64,000 bases of DNA from Burkholderiales bacterium (GTDB taxonomy: Bacteria > Pseudomonadota > Gammaproteobacteria > Burkholderiales > Burkholderiaceae_C): assembly GCA_017307855.1 (NCBI GenBank), contig JAFKGD010000010.1:62001-126000 (forward strand), written 5' to 3'. The notes under the pieces are model-generated. The model saw only the letters and a program-made list of their open reading frames with translations, had not been told where the DNA came from and did not search any database. Shown piece by piece: positions 1 to 7,813 of this stretch (positions within the stretch are counted from its first letter, which is position 1; each line of letters opens with the position of its first letter). Made by a program: the position numbers and the translations under genes.

Positions 1-117
1 GGTGCCGGCCAGGCCGACGATCTCCACTTCGGGCCAGGCCTTGGTCAGCTCGGCCTTGAGGGCCTGGGCCAGCAGGGGTTCGTCTTCGGCGATGAGCAGG
101 GTGGGGCGGGCGGTCAT
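1..117 (-). CDS. Response regulator, N-terminal fragment (cut by window edge)
   Basis: Only the first 39 codons lie in the window. The N-terminus runs MTARPTLLIAEDEPLLAQAL, a receiver-domain start with the acidic pair after the first beta strand (EDE). It should accept phosphate from the histidine kinase encoded immediately upstream, because its ATG overlaps the kinase stop codon as ATGA (114-117), which implies translational coupling. Partners of LytS/AlgZ-type kinases usually carry a C-terminal LytTR DNA-binding domain, but that part is outside the window, so the output domain is inference. Confidence 0.85.
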   Translation of the reverse strand, partial: MTARPTLLIAEDEPLLAQALKAELTKAWPEVEIVGLAGT

Positions 118-1241
118 GAAACGGCGGTGGCAGGCTGTGCCGGCAGGGCGGCAGGCGAGGGTTGCAGGTCGATGGTTTCTTCCAGCGGCAGGCGCAGGGT
201 GATGCGCGTGCCGTGCGGTGTCTCATTGGCCAGGTTCACGCTGGCGCGGCCGCCATAGGCCTTGGCCAGGCGTTCACGCACGTGCACCAGGCCGAAGCCG
301 CCGCCGCTGGCCACGCGGTGGCTGGCCGATTCGGACATGCCCACGCCGGTGTCGGCCACCTCGAGCCGGAGGCCTCCCGACTCGAGTGAGGCGCTCACGC
401 GGATGCCGCCGCATTCCTCGCAGGGCTCCAGGCCGTGCTTGATGGCGTTTTCCACCAGAGGCTGCAGCAGCAGCGGCGGAATGTTCACGCCGCGCAGCTC
501 AGCCGGCAGCTCCAGCGTGTAGTGCAGGCGTTCACCCATGCGGATGGCCATGAGCTGCAGGTAGTCGTCGAGCCGCTCGAATTCGGCCGATAGCGGGTGC
601 GCCGTGGCACGCGAGGCGCCCAGCGTGGCGCGCAGGTAGGCGATGAGCCGGTCGAGCATCTGCTGCGCGCGGCACGGGTCCAGGTTGATCAGCACGCGCA
701 GGTTGGCCAGCGTGTTGAAGAGCATGTGCGGTTCGAGCTGGGTTTCCAGCAGGCGCAGCTGCGCCTCGGCGGCGGTGCGCTGGGCCGATTCGATGCGCAT
801 CTGCTGGCGCGCCGTACGGCCCGAGAAATAGAAGAACAGGCTGGCCGCCAGGCCGGCGAGCAGCGTCACCGACAGCACCAGGCGCAGATCGGCCGAGGGC
901 ATGTCCCAGGTCGACTGGCCGGTGATGGCATCGCCGATCTTGGATCCGATGAGAAAGCCGCCCACGATGCCCAGCGGCACGATGGCGATGCCCAGCAGGC
1001 CCTTGTGCCAGCCCGAATCGGGATCGAGCGGCGCCACCAGCCGGCTCAGGTCGATGATGGCCCACATCACCGTGCCGATCAGCACGCTGTAGAGCAGGTC
1101 GAACTCGTAGGCGTGCTGGCCGTTGATGAGGTGCAGGACAGCCGACAGCGTGAAGCAGAACGCCTGGGTCTGGATGAACCGGCGCAGCAGCGCGTCGCGT
1201 TCGAGCGATGCACCCAGGCGGGTGTCAGCTGCCGCTGCCAT
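114..1241 (-). CDS. Sensor histidine kinase, LytS/AlgZ family
   Basis: A 375-residue inner-membrane sensor kinase. Four hydrophobic helices are visible at about residues 20-40, 47-69, 82-107 and 119-139, with no large periplasmic domain between them. They are followed by the His_kinase signature LEPHMLFNTLANL, with the phospho-accepting His at about 172. The ATPase N-box is PLVENAIKHG (Asn about 265), followed by G-boxes ADTGVGM and GGGFGLVHVRERL. The domain order and the EPHMLFN motif place it in the LytS/YehU/AlgZ group. Its start overlaps the end of the upstream 2TM gene by 17 bp and its stop overlaps the response regulator start, so the three are one operon. The sensed signal cannot be read from the sequence. 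Confidence 0.93.
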   Translation of the reverse strand: MAAAADTRLGASLERDALLRRFIQTQAFCFTLSAVLHLINGQHAYEFDLLYSVLIGTVMWAIIDLSRLVAPLDPDSGWHKGLLGIAIVPLGIVGGFLIGSKIGDAITGQSTWDMPSADLRLVLSVTLLAGLAASLFFYFSGRTARQQMRIESAQRTAAEAQLRLLETQLEPHMLFNTLANLRVLINLDPCRAQQMLDRLIAYLRATLGASRATAHPLSAEFERLDDYLQLMAIRMGERLHYTLELPAELRGVNIPPLLLQPLVENAIKHGLEPCEECGGIRVSASLESGGLRLEVADTGVGMSESASHRVASGGGFGLVHVRERLAKAYGGRASVNLANETPHGTRITLRLPLEETIDLQPSPAALPAQPATAVS

Positions 1242-1527
1242 GGCGTTCGCGCTGCAGCCGTTCGCGCTCGCGGCGCACCATGTTCTCGCGCATGCTGCAG
1301 CCGGGGCCGAGGATGAACACGCCGATCCCGTGGAACGCCAGGCCCAGGCCCCAGCCGATGGCCGGGTACACGGACCAGCGGTGCCCGCCCGTCTTGGTGG
1401 CCAGCACGAACAGGAACAGGTTCACCAGCACGTACACGGTGGCGTGCGCGTACCAGCCGAGCTTGGCCGCGGCACGTCGACGCGCGAGGCGGTCGAGTTC
1501 TTCGTCGGAGATCGTGGTCGAGTTCAT
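1225..1527 (-). CDS. 2TM domain-containing small membrane protein
   Basis: A 100-residue protein starting MNSTTISDEELDRLARRRA. It has a short basic cytosolic segment, two membrane helices separated by a loop (KTGGHRWSVYP), and a basic tail rich in Arg and Glu. This is the pattern of the bacterial 2TM family, often found beside or fused to LytS-type kinases. An upstream GTG at 1563 would add 12 residues; the ATG at 1527 is preferred because family members begin just before the ARRRAAAKLG segment. It sits between a DUF6622-like membrane gene and the kinase and overlaps the kinase start, so it probably accompanies that two-component system. Its molecular role is unknown. Confidence 0.8.
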   Translation of the reverse strand: MNSTTISDEELDRLARRRAAAKLGWYAHATVYVLVNLFLFVLATKTGGHRWSVYPAIGWGLGLAFHGIGVFILGPGCSMRENMVRRERERLQRERHGSGS

Positions 1528-1563
1528 GATTGTTGCAATTTTGACCGATTCGGATGACAGCAC

Positions 1564-2082
1564 TTACAGGGTAAGCGCGCCACCGAACCGGTCACCGCGC
1601 AGCGACAGTTGCCACAGCCGCAGCGACTTCGAAACGAACAAGCCGGTGAAGACGCCATACAGAGCCGCCACCGGCACGGAAAACCCCCACTGCATGGCCA
1701 GCGCTGGCTGCAATGCCAAGGCCACGCCCACCGCGTACTTGGTGCCGAAAATGCCCATCATCAAGGCCAGCGGCTGCCAGCTGCCCGGCAGCGTGAAGAC
1801 GCGCTGCCAGCTGTCATAGCGCGTACCGCGCGGCAGGGGTCGACGCACGGCCCAGCCGAAGACGACCAGCGCCGCGAGGGCCCAGGCCGTGAGCGCCAGC
1901 GCCGAGGCGCCGAAGCCCGTGATCGCGCCGTACACCGACAACCCGGCCAGGGCCAGGCCGGGGCCGAGCACGCGGGGCAGCGACGCGGTGCGGGTGGACA
2001 TCGCATTCACGCCCAGCCACAGCAGGGCGGCGAACACGGCGAACACCCACAGGGGTGTGTGCTGGATGATCTGGAGCGGCAT
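1564..2082 (-). CDS. DUF6622-like integral membrane protein
   Basis: A 172-residue protein starting MPLQIIQHTPLWVFAVFAAL, with about five hydrophobic segments covering most of its length and almost no polar domain. The N-terminus, the LPRVLGPGLAL loop and the conserved TKYAVGVALALQP segment resemble the DUF6622 family of proteobacterial membrane proteins, recognised from memory rather than by search. It is co-directional with and 36 bp upstream of the 2TM gene, so it may be the first gene of the kinase operon. No function can be assigned. Confidence 0.75.
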   Translation of the reverse strand: MPLQIIQHTPLWVFAVFAALLWLGVNAMSTRTASLPRVLGPGLALAGLSVYGAITGFGASALALTAWALAALVVFGWAVRRPLPRGTRYDSWQRVFTLPGSWQPLALMMGIFGTKYAVGVALALQPALAMQWGFSVPVAALYGVFTGLFVSKSLRLWQLSLRGDRFGGALTL

Positions 2083-2286
2083 GTTTCAGGGGTGAAGAGG
2101 TTGACGGGATGCCGCCACTGTGAACCAAAGCCAGTTGCGTGCCACATGACCTGAGACAAAACGTCCCACCCGGGCGATGAAATGCGCTGGCGCCGCGCCA
2201 AATGCAGGCACCTCGCGGGGTCTGCGCGTCTCGCGTCAGGTTGCCAGGCCCATAATTCCCGCCTTTGCGACGAACGAGGACTGTGC

Positions 2287-3165
2287 GTGGATATCGTTTT
2301 GCTGGCCAAGGCGGCCGTGATGGGTGTGGTGGAGGGCCTGACCGAATTCCTGCCGATCTCGTCCACGGGGCACCTGATCCTGGCGGGGGCGCTGCTGGGT
2401 TTCGATGACGCCAAGGCCAAGGTGTTCGACATCGCCATCCAGACCGGCGCCATCTTCGCGGTCATCATCGTGTACTGGCAGAAGATCCGCGACACGCTGG
2501 TGCAGCTGCCCACCGAGCGCCAGGCCCAGCGCTTCGCGCTCAACGTGCTGATCGCCTTCTTCCCGGCCGTCATCCTGGGCCTGCTGTTCGGCGCCGCGAT
2601 CAAGGAACACCTGTTCACGCCGGTGGTGGTGGCGTCCGCGTTCATCCTGGGGGGCTTCGTGATCCTGTGGGCCGAGGCCCGCCAGCGCAGGCTGGAGCAG
2701 GTGGCGGGCAAGGCACTGGACGCCGACGGCGCCTTCCGCCCCACCACGCGTCTGATCGCGAGCGTGGACGACATGACGCCGCTGGATGCGGTCAAGGTCG
2801 GACTGGTGCAGTGCCTGGCCATGATCCCCGGCACCAGCCGCAGCGGCGCCACCATCATCGGCGGCATGCTGCTGGGCCTGTCGCGCAAGGCGGCCACCGA
2901 TTTCTCGTTCTTCCTGGCCATGCCCACGCTCATTGGCGCGGGCGTGTACAGCCTCTACAAACAGCGCGACCTGTTGTCGTGGGCCGACCTGCCGATGTTC
3001 GGCGTGGGCCTGCTGTTCTCGTTCCTGAGCGCCTGGGTGTGCGTGCGCTGGCTGCTGCGCTACATCTCCAGCCACAGCTTCGTGCCGTTCGCCTGGTACC
3101 GCATCGTGTTCGGTATCGTCGTGCTGCTGACGGCCTACACCGGCGTGGTGACCTGGGCCGAATGA
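2287..3165 (+). CDS. uppP: Undecaprenyl-diphosphatase UppP
   Basis: This enzyme removes one phosphate from undecaprenyl diphosphate, recycling the lipid carrier for peptidoglycan and surface polysaccharides; it also confers bacitracin tolerance. The 292-residue multi-pass membrane protein carries both family signatures: [14 protein letters not shown] at residues 16-29 and [10 protein letters not shown] in the second half, with the catalytic Glu, Ser, His and Arg expected there. The GTG at 2287 is chosen because homologues begin MDIV and a GAGGA ribosome-binding site lies just upstream; the longer reading frame to 2182 has no such support. It is a monocistronic gene convergent with the UdgX gene. 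Confidence 0.95.
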   Translation: MDIVLLAKAAVMGVVEGLTEFLPISSTGHLILAGALLGFDDAKAKVFDIAIQTGAIFAVIIVYWQKIRDTLVQLPTERQAQRFALNVLIAFFPAVILGLLFGAAIKEHLFTPVVVASAFILGGFVILWAEARQRRLEQVAGKALDADGAFRPTTRLIASVDDMTPLDAVKVGLVQCLAMIPGTSRSGATIIGGMLLGLSRKAATDFSFFLAMPTLIGAGVYSLYKQRDLLSWADLPMFGVGLLFSFLSAWVCVRWLLRYISSHSFVPFAWYRIVFGIVVLLTAYTGVVTWAE

Positions 3166-3193
3166 CGCCCTGAGGCTGCGCGGGCCGACGGCG

Positions 3194-4696
3194 TCAGGCC
3201 GGCGGCCCCTGTGTGGCCAACGACAGGTCGGCCAGCCAGCGTTGCCAGGCCTCGTCCTGCGCGGCGCGGTCCATGCGCAGCAGGGCCGAGGGATGCAGCG
3301 TCACCAGCACGGGCAAGCCATCCTCGCCGCGCTGCAGCCAGCGGCCCCGGTCGCGCGTCACCTGTACGCCATCGCCCAGCAGCGCGCGCGCGGCCGTGGC
3401 GCCCAGAGCCACCAGCGCCTTCGGGCGCACCAGCCGGATTTCGTCCTCCATCCAGTGGCGGCAGGCCATGGCCTCGCGCTGGCCGGCCGTCTTGTGCAGG
3501 CGGCGCTTGCCGCGCAATTCGAACTTGAAGTGCTTGACCGCGTTGGCCAGGTACACCGATTCGCGCGCGATGCCGAGCTGGCGCAGGGCTTCGTCCAGCC
3601 ACTGGCCGGCCGGGCCCACGAAGGGCCGGCCGGCCAAGTCTTCCTGATCGCCGGGTTGCTCGCCCACCAGCATCAACGGTGCGCCCACCGGCCCTTCGCC
3701 GCACACGGCCTGGGTGGCATGTTCGCCGATGGGGCATTCGCGGCAGCGCGCGGTGGCGGCGCGCAGGTCGTCCAGCGAGGCGATGACCTGCGGCACGCTG
3801 CGCGCGGGCAGCAGGCGCACCGTGCGCGCGGGCACGCTGGCCGGCTGCGCCACCATGGCATCGCTGCGCGCCTGTGCGGCGGCGGCCAGCGGCGCGATCA
3901 AGGCGGCCTCGGGCAGGTTGTGCCAGTAGCGCCGGGGCATCTCCTTTTCCATCATCGACAGCTTGAGCCGCGCCGGATTGAAGATGTGCTGGTAGTACGT
4001 GAGCCACAGCGCCTCGCCCGCGTCGGCGGGCGGCGCGTCGGCCCGTCGCGCGGGCGGGCCGCGATGCAGGCGGCCCGGCGCGCCATCGGCGCCAGGCGGC
4101 TGCCAGCGCAGGCTGCCGCGCGGCGTGAGGATGGCCCACGCCATGTTGGTGAAGCGGCGCGCGAAGAACGGCCCCACCGCGCCGACGACGTGATGGCCGG
4201 GCTCGAACCAGGCTACGTGCAGCGTACCGTCGGCGACGTCGTCGGCGGCCACCGGCCGGAAGCGCACGAAGGCCTTCATCTTGTGCGCGTCCCGTCGCAC
4301 GGCCTGCGCCATGTGCGCCAGGCGCAGCGTGTCGGCGTCCAGCGGGTCGTGGCGCAGCGCGGGCTGCTGCTGCAGCCGCCACAGCAGGCGATAGATGAGC
4401 GCGAAGCGCTGCGCGTCGTCATGCAGCGCGGCGTGCGAGATCGTGCGAAGCAGGGCGGCGGGCAGGCGCAACGCATCGGGGCTGCGGGCATCCGCCGGGT
4501 TGGCGCCGTACGGCGGATCGGGCTCGCGCGCAAGCGAAGGCGTGGCCAGAGGCGCATCGAACAAGGTGGCTTCGCCCGTGGACCAGTGCACCTGTTCGGG
4601 TGGCACGCCACCCTGCAACAACGCGCGCGCGGCCGAGCGGAAGCCGGCGAAGTCGTCGTCGGCCGCGAGATGAAGGGTGCGCAGTGCCGGCGCCAT
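3194..4696 (-). CDS. udgX: UdgX-family uracil-DNA glycosylase fused to a DUF4130-type domain
   Basis: A 500-residue two-domain protein. The N-terminal about 270 residues match the domain found with DNA-repair radical SAM proteins (HMAQAVRRDAHKMKAFVRFR, then YYQHIFNPARLKLSMMEKEM). The C-terminal about 210 residues are a family 4/5-like uracil-DNA glycosylase, with CRECPIGEHA cysteines for an iron-sulfur cluster and GEQPGDQEDLAGRPFVGPAG as the catalytic loop. It contains GKRRLHKTAG: in UdgX the loop His bonds covalently to the deoxyribose after uracil removal, and that His is present. It starts at the ATG 10 bp after the radical SAM stop, with a GAGGG ribosome site, so the two genes form one transcript under the LexA box at 6024-6043. 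Alternative annotation: plain UDG family 4. Confidence 0.92.
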   Translation of the reverse strand: MAPALRTLHLAADDDFAGFRSAARALLQGGVPPEQVHWSTGEATLFDAPLATPSLAREPDPPYGANPADARSPDALRLPAALLRTISHAALHDDAQRFALIYRLLWRLQQQPALRHDPLDADTLRLAHMAQAVRRDAHKMKAFVRFRPVAADDVADGTLHVAWFEPGHHVVGAVGPFFARRFTNMAWAILTPRGSLRWQPPGADGAPGRLHRGPPARRADAPPADAGEALWLTYYQHIFNPARLKLSMMEKEMPRRYWHNLPEAALIAPLAAAAQARSDAMVAQPASVPARTVRLLPARSVPQVIASLDDLRAATARCRECPIGEHATQAVCGEGPVGAPLMLVGEQPGDQEDLAGRPFVGPAGQWLDEALRQLGIARESVYLANAVKHFKFELRGKRRLHKTAGQREAMACRHWMEDEIRLVRPKALVALGATAARALLGDGVQVTRDRGRWLQRGEDGLPVLVTLHPSALLRMDRAAQDEAWQRWLADLSLATQGPPA

Positions 4697-4706
4697 TGCG
4701 CTGCCC

Positions 4707-6026
4707 TCAGAACAGCGAGGGCTGCAACTGCGACTGCAGCGCGCCCGCGCGGGGCAACGCAGGCTGCGCCGGCTCGGCCAGTTGCGCGGCCAGCGCCACG
4801 GAGTCCAGCGCGCGGCCAGGCCGCAAGCCGTCCACCTCGATGAACGGCATGACCTTGCGGCGCGGCACGTGCAGGCGCGAGAGATCGTCCAGCCGCAGGC
4901 GGCGCACACGCCGCGCGGCCAGCAGGCGATCGACCGAGCGCACGCCCAGGCCTGGCACGCGCAGCAGCATTTCACGCGGCGCACGGTTGAGGTCGACCGG
5001 GAACCGCTCTCGGTGCGCCAGCGCCCAGGCCAGCTTGGGATCATGTTCCAGCGACAGCATGCCGCCCTGCGTGGCGGGCACGATCTCGTCATGGGTGAAG
5101 CCGTAGAAGCGCATCAGCCAGTCCGACTGATAGAGCCGGTGCTCCCGCATCAGCGGCGGCGCCACCAGCGGCAGCGCGCGCGAGGCATCGGGGATGGGGC
5201 TGAACGCGGAGTAGTACACGCGCCTCAGCCGGTAAGAGCCGTACAGCGTGGCACTCGTCTGCAGGATGGTGCGGTCGTCGGCAGCGTCGGCGCCCACGAT
5301 GAGCTGCGTACTCTGGCCTGCGGGCGCGAAGCGCGGCGCCGCCGCCGCCGTGACGCGGCGACCCGGCAGGCCCGCGCGTGACGCCGGCGCGGCGCGCTGC
5401 TGCTCGCGCGCGGCGTCCTTCGCGTCGTCGATGGACAGGCGCAACCGCGCCATCGAGCGGCGGATGGCGGCGCTGTCTTTCTCCGGCGCCAGGCTGTCGA
5501 GCCCGGCCTGCGTGGGCAGCTCGATGTTGATCGACAGGCGGTCGGCATAGCGGCCCGCGCGTGCCAGCAACTCGGGCGCGGCGTCGGGGATGGTCTTGAG
5601 GTGGATGTAGCCGCGGAAGTCGTGCTCTTCGCGCAGAACGCGGGCCACCTCGGTCACCTGCTCCATCGTGTAGTCGGGCGAGCGGATGATGCCGCTGGAG
5701 AGGAACAGCCCCTCGATGCAGTTGCGCCGGTAGAAATCCAGCGTGAGCTGCACCACCTCGTGCACCGAGAAGCGCGCACGGGGCACGTTGCTGCTGGCGC
5801 GATTGACGCAATAAAGACACTCGTACTGGCAGAAGTTCGTCAGCAGGATCTTGAGCAGCGAGATGCATCGGCCGTCTGGCGCATAGCTGTGGCAGATGCC
5901 CATGCCCTCGGTCGAGCCGATGCCCCGCCCGGCGGACGAATTGCGCGAAGTTGTGCCGCTCGAAGCGCAGGAGGCGTCGTACTTGGCGGCGTCGGCCAGG
6001 ATGGCCAGCTTGGCGATGGTTTCCAC
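4707..6026 (-). CDS. Putative DNA modification/repair radical SAM protein
   Basis: A 439-residue protein of the radical SAM group that accompanies UdgX (TIGR03916-like). The iron-sulfur motif CQYECLYC (CxxxCxxC) appears at about residue 70, preceded by the family stretch MGICHSYAPDGRCISLLKIL. A C-terminal helix-hairpin-helix segment follows (LNRAPREMLLRVPGLGVRSV), consistent with DNA binding. The start is a GTG at 6024-6026, since homologues begin about where the residues ETIAKLAILADAAKYDASCA lie. No ribosome-binding site precedes it and the LexA operator overlaps the codon, so the message may be leaderless. The substrate is unknown; the pairing with UdgX and SOS control point to DNA base-damage repair. 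Confidence 0.9.
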   Translation of the reverse strand: METIAKLAILADAAKYDASCASSGTTSRNSSAGRGIGSTEGMGICHSYAPDGRCISLLKILLTNFCQYECLYCVNRASSNVPRARFSVHEVVQLTLDFYRRNCIEGLFLSSGIIRSPDYTMEQVTEVARVLREEHDFRGYIHLKTIPDAAPELLARAGRYADRLSINIELPTQAGLDSLAPEKDSAAIRRSMARLRLSIDDAKDAAREQQRAAPASRAGLPGRRVTAAAAPRFAPAGQSTQLIVGADAADDRTILQTSATLYGSYRLRRVYYSAFSPIPDASRALPLVAPPLMREHRLYQSDWLMRFYGFTHDEIVPATQGGMLSLEHDPKLAWALAHRERFPVDLNRAPREMLLRVPGLGVRSVDRLLAARRVRRLRLDDLSRLHVPRRKVMPFIEVDGLRPGRALDSVALAAQLAEPAQPALPRAGALQSQLQPSLF

Positions 6027-6043
6027 TGTATGAATGTACAGTG
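6024..6043. promoter_or_regulatory. LexA (SOS) box over the radical SAM start codon
   Basis: The sequence CACTGTATGAATGTACAGTG contains CTGT-N8-ACAG with flanking symmetry extending to seven matched bases on each arm, close to the proteobacterial LexA consensus TACTGTATATATATACAGTA. Read on the minus strand, TACATT inside it could be a -10 element, which would place the transcription start at or next to the GTG. LexA binding here would block the promoter directly. Confidence 0.85.
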
Positions 6044-6114
6044 ATTCGATCCCGCAGGTTGTAACCGCCCCGGTGCCTTCCGGGGCTTGTCGTGGGTTGC
6101 GGGAAGTCGCGAAG

Positions 6115-6810
6115 TCAGCGTGCCGGCGCCAGCCGCTCGCGCACCAGCGCGGCGGTGCGCGAGAAATGCTTCTCGAGCAGGGCGCAGGCGCCATCCGCGT
6201 CGCGGGCAATCACCAGATCGAGCACTTCGCGATGCTCGTCGCCCCGCTGGCGCCGCCGCAGCTTGGAGACGCGCGAGAGATGGCGATAACGGTCGGCCGC
6301 GTCGAACAACTGGGCGCAATAGCCCACGAGCAATTGCGAGCGGCAGGCCGCGATCATCTGGAGGTGGAACGCGCGGTGCGCGGCTTCCCATTGCGGATTG
6401 GGCACGGGCTCGCCTTCTCCGGTGTCGTCCAGATAGCGCGGCGCGCGCGACAGCCGGTGAAAGGCGAGCACCAGCGCCTCTTCCCACGCGGCGTCGCCAT
6501 GGGCCACCGACTCGCGCAGCGCCAGCGCATACAGCCAGCTGCGCGTGCGGGTGAGCTCGTCCAGCCGCTCCAGATCCAGCTGCGCCACCGAGAAGCCACG
6601 CTGGTCGCTCTGCTCGACCAGACCGTCGCCGGCCAGGCGGTTGAGCGCCTCGCGCACCGGGCTGAGGCCGGCGCAGTACCGCGCGCACAGGTCCTTGAGC
6701 AACAGCTTGTGGCCGGCCGGGAAGACCGCCTGGATCACGTCGCGGCGCAAGTCCTCGTAGACCCGCGACGCCAGCGTGGCGGGCAGGGGGGCGGTCAGGG
6801 CAGCACTCAT
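6115..6810 (-). CDS. GntR-family transcriptional regulator (FCD/FadR subfamily)
   Basis: A 231-residue regulator. The N-terminal winged helix-turn-helix is visible (ASRVYEDLRRDVIQAVFPAG, then LSPVREALNRLAGDGLVEQ), followed by an all-helical FCD ligand domain with the metal-site histidines in HRAFHLQMIAACRS and DEHREVLDLVIARD. The start at 6810 has a GGAGAT ribosome site; an upstream ATG at 6831 lacks one. It diverges from the deacetylase/Bug/SDR/reductase cluster and probably represses it through the TTTCGAA repeats at 6845-6889. FCD regulators normally respond to small organic acids from the pathway they control; the effector here is unknown. Confidence 0.92.
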   Translation of the reverse strand: MSAALTAPLPATLASRVYEDLRRDVIQAVFPAGHKLLLKDLCARYCAGLSPVREALNRLAGDGLVEQSDQRGFSVAQLDLERLDELTRTRSWLYALALRESVAHGDAAWEEALVLAFHRLSRAPRYLDDTGEGEPVPNPQWEAAHRAFHLQMIAACRSQLLVGYCAQLFDAADRYRHLSRVSKLRRRQRGDEHREVLDLVIARDADGACALLEKHFSRTAALVRERLAPAR

Positions 6811-6863
6811 CGGATCTCCAGGGTCGGCCAAATGGCGTGGGCATTTTCGAATATTTCACCCGA

Positions 6864-6892
6864 TTGACAAAATTTCGAATTTCGAAATTAAT
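6864..6892 (+). promoter_or_regulatory. Promoter with nested palindromic operator for the 6.9-10.6 kb cluster
   Basis: A consensus -35 TTGACA (6864-6869) is followed after 17 bp by ATTAAT (6887-6892). Between and across them lie two abutting TTTCGAA copies (6873-6879, 6880-6886) and a perfect 12-bp palindrome AATTTCGAAATT (6878-6889). A third TTTCGA lies at 6845-6850. The placement inside the spacer fits repression by the divergent GntR protein. Confidence 0.65.
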
Positions 6893-6920
6893 CGGGACCT
6901 GACAACAGGAGACACGCGAC

Positions 6921-7802
6921 ATGCATCCACACGACATCCATGCGGGCGGCACCGAGACCCACCTGCCCCCCGATTTCCGATGGCCAGGCGGCCGGCGTCT
7001 GGCGGTTTTCTTCCGCGTGGCGTTCGAATGGTGGTCCGATGGCAAATGGCCCGGCGTCGGCCCGATGGGCAACCCGCTGGCTGGCGGCTCCGTCGACATC
7101 AACGCGCTGGGCTTCGCCGAATACGGGCACCGCCGCGGCATCCCTCGCGCGATGGATGCGCTTACGCGCCACGGTGTGCGCGCCACCGTGCTGGTGAGCG
7201 GGATCATGGCCGAGCGCCACCCGGAGATCGTGCGCGACCTTGGCCAGGCCGGCCACGAACTGGTGGCGCACTCGTACGCGATGGACATCGTGCCGGTGTA
7301 CCTGGACGAGACGGCCGAACGCGACAACATCCGCCGCACCACCGACCTGATCGAGGCCGCGTCGGGCCGCCGTCCCGAAGGCTGGGTGAGCCCGCGCGGC
7401 ACCCCCAGCGTGCGCACGCCACGGCTGCTGGCCGCCGAGGGCTACACCTGGCATGGCGACACGCTCAACGACGACCTGCCCTACAAGGTGGACTTCGGCG
7501 CGGGACAGTCCATCGTCGCCTTCCCCGGCAACATGGAAGTCAACGACCTGCCGGTCTACATGCGGCACGGCAACTCGCCGCGCCAGCTCATGGAGCTCTA
7601 CGAAGACTGGTTCGAGTACGCGCGGGACGTGGAGAAGGGGCCGGCGCGGCTCGATCCGACGATCCATTCGCACGTCTTCGGCCGGCCGATCGGCATGGCC
7701 GTGTTCGAAAAGATGATGGCCCACGCCCAGGCCAGCGATGCCATCTGGACCGGCACGCGCGGCGAAGCCGTGGCGCACATCCGCCAGCTCGGCATTTTCT
7801 GA
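6921..7802 (+). CDS. Polysaccharide deacetylase-family hydrolase
   Basis: A 293-residue cytosolic protein with the NodB-like fold used by carbohydrate and allantoinase-type (PuuE) deacetylases. Conserved pieces include RRLAVFFRVAFEW near the N-terminus, RHGVRATVLVSG, GHELVAHSYAMD (the metal-ligand HS-like motif) and GWVSPRGTPS. No signal peptide is present, so an intracellular amide- or carbamoyl-type substrate is more likely than cell wall. A GGAG site lies upstream of the ATG. It is first in a five-member regulatory unit with the GntR gene diverging, and a Bug receptor follows 11 bp downstream. Confidence 0.85.
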   Translation: MHPHDIHAGGTETHLPPDFRWPGGRRLAVFFRVAFEWWSDGKWPGVGPMGNPLAGGSVDINALGFAEYGHRRGIPRAMDALTRHGVRATVLVSGIMAERHPEIVRDLGQAGHELVAHSYAMDIVPVYLDETAERDNIRRTTDLIEAASGRRPEGWVSPRGTPSVRTPRLLAAEGYTWHGDTLNDDLPYKVDFGAGQSIVAFPGNMEVNDLPVYMRHGNSPRQLMELYEDWFEYARDVEKGPARLDPTIHSHVFGRPIGMAVFEKMMAHAQASDAIWTGTRGEAVAHIRQLGIF

Positions 7803-7813
7803 AGGAGACCGCC

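Noticed and set aside
3242-4843. A 533-codon plus-strand frame opposite the UdgX fusion
   Set aside because: Composition (Arg, Gly, Gln, Val, His) is that of an antisense shadow, with no recognised domain.
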